Shown in pieces: positions 4,781-6,718 of a stretch of DNA of 6,718 nt (its first letter is position 1; each line of letters begins with the position of its first letter). The stretch comes from JAFALX01 sp050734185. GTDB taxonomy: Bacteria; Chloroflexota; Dormibacteria; Aeolococcales; Aeolococcaceae. The notes beneath the pieces are model-generated. The model was given only the letters and a program-made list of their open reading frames with translations, did no database searches and was not told where the DNA came from. A program made the translations under genes and the position numbers. The stretch spans positions 1 through 6,718 of the forward strand of contig JBOHUE010000009.1 of assembly GCA_050734185.1 (NCBI GenBank), in the 5' to 3' direction.

Positions 4781-6250
4781 ATGACCAGAGCACCCCGGCA
4801 AGAGTCCAGCCCGTGGCTGATCCTGGTGATCGTCGCTCTGGCTCAGTTCATGGTCATCCTGGACGCGACGATCGTGAACGTGGCGCTGCCATCGATCCAG
4901 CGCGCGCTCAGTTTCTCCACCGATAGCCTGCAGTGGGTCGTCAACGCCTACACACTCACGTTCGGCGGTTTCCTGCTGCTCGGCGGGCGCGCCGGCGACC
5001 TGTTCGGCCGCAAGCGCGTGTTCATCATCGGTGTCGTCGTGTTCTCGCTGGCATCGCTCCTGAACGGGTTCGCCGGTTCGGCGGCGGTGCTCGTCGCTGG
5101 GCGGGCGCTGCAGGGCCTCGGCGGCGCGATGATCGCGCCGGCGGCGCTCTCGGTCATCACGACGTCGTTCGCCGAGGGCAAGGAGCGCACGCAGGCGCTC
5201 GGCGTCTGGAGCGCCGTGGCGGTCGGCGGCGGTGCCATCGGCCTGCTGCTCGGCGGCGTCATCACGCAGCTGCTCTCGTGGGAGTGGGTGTTCTTCGTCA
5301 ACGTGCCCGTGGGGCTCGTGACTCTGTTGCTGGCTGCTCGCTACGTGCCTGAGAGCAGGGCGGTCGGCGTGAGCAGCGGCCTCGACATCTGGGGCGCCAT
5401 CTCCATCACCGCCGGTCTCATGGTGCTCGTGTACGCGCTGGTCAACGCGCAGTCGGCGGGCTGGGCGTCGGGCGAGACGCTGGGCCTGGCCGCAATTGCG
5501 TTCGCGCTGCTCGCTGCATTCGTGGTGCTCGAGCTGCGCCTGCGTCAGCCGCTGATCCGTCTGGGCATCTTCCGCCTGCGCTCGCTGACGAGCGCCAACC
5601 TCGTGATGCTCATCGTCGCCGCCGGCATGTTCGGCATGTTCTTCTTCGCATCCCTGTACGTCCAGGGAGTGCTGGGCTACAGCCCGCTCAAGGCCGGTCT
5701 GGCGTTTATGCCAGTAACGGCAGGAATCATCGCCGGCGCGGGCCTGTCGCAGCAGCTGATCCGCCGTTTCGGCGTACGCAACGTCGGGGTCGTGGGCATG
5801 GCGATCGCCGCCGGCGGGCTGGTGCTGCTGAGCCGCATTCCTGTGCAGGGCAGCTACGCGACCGACCTGCTTCCCGGGCTGATGCTGATGTCATTCGGCC
5901 TCGGGCTGACCTTTGTTCCGCTCACGCTGATCGCGACCACCAACGTTGCCGAGTCCGACGCCGGCCTGGCGTCGGGGTTGCTGAACACCTCGCAGCAGCT
6001 CGGCGGCGCGCTCGGGCTCGCCGTGCTCTCCACCGTCGCGGCGAACGCGACAACCTCGGTGCTTTCCGGTCTCACGTCGGCGTCCGCTGCGGTGCGCGTC
6101 ACCGCTCTGGTCACGGGGTTCCGTACCGCCTTCCTGGTCGCAGCCTTCCTGTTCCTTGCCGGCTCGGTGCTCCTCGCTGTCCTGGTGCGACGGTCCGACG
6201 TCGCCGAGGTTGACGCAGTGCCCGAGGCCGTGTCCGTCGTCGCCGCATAG
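4781..6250 (+). CDS. MFS drug exporter, DHA2 family (EmrB/QacA type, 14 membrane segments)
   Basis: This 489-aa inner-membrane proton-coupled exporter belongs to the 14-helix drug:H+ antiporter group. In order: helix 1 with LDATIVNVALP (27-37, DHA2 signature with Asp28), QWVVNAYTLTFGG (51-63, helix 2), motif A GRAGDLFGRKRV (69-80), RALQGLGGAMIAP (108-120, motif B with Arg108), helix 5 GGGAIGLLLGGVI (149-161, motif C, with Leu where many antiporters have Pro), then WEWVFFVNVPVG (167-178), a common helix 5/6 junction in this family. Hydrophobic helices continue to about 469, and the C-terminal tail is short and polar. Length is normal. ATG 4781 is chosen because GGGAGG (4769-4774) lies 6 nt upstream; the longer open frame from 4730 lacks such support and would start at the -10 box. 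Expression is probably controlled by the neighbouring TetR. The substrate cannot be predicted. Confidence 0.95.
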   Translation: MTRAPRQESSPWLILVIVALAQFMVILDATIVNVALPSIQRALSFSTDSLQWVVNAYTLTFGGFLLLGGRAGDLFGRKRVFIIGVVVFSLASLLNGFAGSAAVLVAGRALQGLGGAMIAPAALSVITTSFAEGKERTQALGVWSAVAVGGGAIGLLLGGVITQLLSWEWVFFVNVPVGLVTLLLAARYVPESRAVGVSSGLDIWGAISITAGLMVLVYALVNAQSAGWASGETLGLAAIAFALLAAFVVLELRLRQPLIRLGIFRLRSLTSANLVMLIVAAGMFGMFFFASLYVQGVLGYSPLKAGLAFMPVTAGIIAGAGLSQQLIRRFGVRNVGVVGMAIAAGGLVLLSRIPVQGSYATDLLPGLMLMSFGLGLTFVPLTLIATTNVAESDAGLASGLLNTSQQLGGALGLAVLSTVAANATTSVLSGLTSASAAVRVTALVTGFRTAFLVAAFLFLAGSVLLAVLVRRSDVAEVDAVPEAVSVVAA

Positions 6251-6255
6251 CGGCG

Positions 6256-6272
6256 GCGGCGGGCATCGCCGC
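6256..6272. terminator. Possible GC-only hairpin between convergent genes
   Basis: GCGGCG and CGCCGC form a 6-bp all-GC stem around a 5-nt loop (6262-6266), just after the exporter stop in the 38-bp convergent gap. No T-tract follows on either strand, so it is not a classic intrinsic terminator. It may only reflect the CGG repeats here. Confidence 0.25.
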
Positions 6273-6288
6273 GCTCAGTCGTTGTCGA

Positions 6289-6477
6289 TCAGGTAGTCAG
6301 CGAGCTGAAGCCGGGCAGGTCGTAGGTGACGAGCTCGTCGCCCTCCCAGCGGGCGCCGAGCTCCTCGGCCTCATCCAGCTCGAACATGCCAGTGGGTTCG
6401 GCGCCCGTCCATTGATGGCGAGCGATCGTGTCGGTCCTGCGGACCAGGACGACGCGCTCGCCGCTCTGCGCCTCCAT
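6289..6477 (-). CDS. Small acidic hypothetical protein, 62 aa
   Basis: I do not recognise this family. The 62-aa protein starts MEAQSGERVVLVRR and contains ARHQWTGAEPTGMFELD (19-35), an acidic stretch DEAEELGARWEGDELVTYDL (35-54) and a short tail ending SSLTT. The alternation suggests a small beta-rich cytosolic protein; there is no signal peptide or membrane segment. The codons end almost entirely in G or C, as in the neighbouring genes, which supports real coding. ATG 6477 lies 16 nt after the stop of the upstream VOC gene, with no strong SD, so it may be translated by coupling. The open frame extends upstream to 6693, but there it overlaps the VOC gene in another frame and encodes low-quality Arg/Pro/Ser-rich sequence. 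Confidence 0.6.
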   Translation of the reverse strand: MEAQSGERVVLVRRTDTIARHQWTGAEPTGMFELDEAEELGARWEGDELVTYDLPGFSSLTT

Positions 6478-6493
6478 GTGGACGCAGATCTTG

Positions 6494-6718
6494 TCAGGCG
6501 CTCTCCACGATGTACAGCCGGTTCCCCTCGGGATCGCGCAGCGAGAACATTGGCGGCACGCCGGGAACGCGAAGGATGTCGTCCACCTGGACGCCTGCGG
6601 CGCTGAGCTCGGCGTGCGCGGCCTCGGCGTCGGCCGTGCCGAGACGGACGCCGGTGTCGATGGCCTGTGGCGCGGCCTCGGGGCGCGGCGCAAGCGCGAT
6701 GGTGGTCGTGGCCCCGGC
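6494..6718 (-). CDS. VOC/glyoxalase-fold protein, C-terminal part (start beyond window)
   Basis: The last 74 residues of a vicinal-oxygen-chelate superfamily protein run from the window's right edge to a TGA at 6496-6494. The fragment reads TTIALAPRPEAAPQ, then DTGVRLGTADAEAAHAELSAAGVQVDD, then VPPMFSLRDPEGNRLYIVES. This is the standard second beta-alpha-beta-beta-beta unit: a helix with AAHAELSAAGV, then the 'F-x-DPEGN-x-hyhvE' strand pair, whose Glu72 is a usual metal ligand in the family. Members include glyoxalases, dioxygenases and antibiotic-binding resistance proteins; this piece does not separate them. The N-terminal unit and start are outside the window. It lies directly upstream of the 62-aa gene on the same strand and probably shares its transcript. 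Confidence 0.85.
   Translation of the reverse strand, partial: AGATTTIALAPRPEAAPQAIDTGVRLGTADAEAAHAELSAAGVQVDDILRVPGVPPMFSLRDPEGNRLYIVESA

Noticed and set aside
6478..6693. N-terminal extension of the 62-aa gene
   Set aside because: It overlaps the VOC gene in a different frame. The VOC frame encodes a recognisable domain, whereas the extension is Arg/Pro/Ser-rich.

Overview
The window is high-GC bacterial DNA. GTG starts are common, coding third positions are strongly G/C, and Shine-Dalgarno (SD) sequences are recognisable. The gene families point to a soil-type Actinomycetota or a high-GC relative such as Chloroflexota/Dormibacterota: a kumamolisin-like S53 peptidase, a WSWDG-tailed truncated globin, a TetR/EmrB-QacA pair and a VOC protein. 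No marker gene fixes the taxonomy. There is no rRNA, tRNA or CRISPR array.

Left part (1-912). The left edge holds the 5' end of an insertion sequence whose transposase (IS5/IS1182 type) reads leftward out of the window. Its upstream leader contains a hairpin and appears to abut a CTAG tetranucleotide. That CTAG also supplies the TAG stop of a leftward gene of unknown function (190-912), so the insertion may have fixed or shortened the gene's C-terminus.

Central rightward cluster (about 950-4087). Three closely spaced genes probably form one transcript. The first is a kumamolisin/sedolisin-type serine-carboxyl peptidase with its propeptide. The second, 28 to 43 nt downstream depending on its start, is an envelope protein with an N-terminal hydrophobic segment, one Ig/IPT-like beta domain, a long Pro/Ala/Ser/Thr-rich linker and a second hydrophobic segment with a basic tail. 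The third is a truncated haemoglobin starting 2 nt after the previous stop. The globin gene overlaps the convergent tetR gene by 15 bp.

Right part (4073-6250). A divergent tetR / MFS drug-exporter pair forms a self-contained efflux module. Between the genes a perfect 18-bp palindrome exactly fills the spacer between a consensus TTGACA -35 and a TATCTT -10, a clear candidate for the TetR operator that represses the exporter and probably tetR itself.

Right edge (6251-6718). Two leftward genes face the exporter: a 62-aa acidic orphan protein and, upstream of it, the C-terminal half of a VOC/glyoxalase-fold protein cut by the window end.

No complete new defence or mobile system is visible. The points most worth following are the protease/envelope-protein/globin cluster, the Glu-to-Gln change next to the peptidase catalytic site, the promoter-filling palindrome, and the IS junction at a stop codon.
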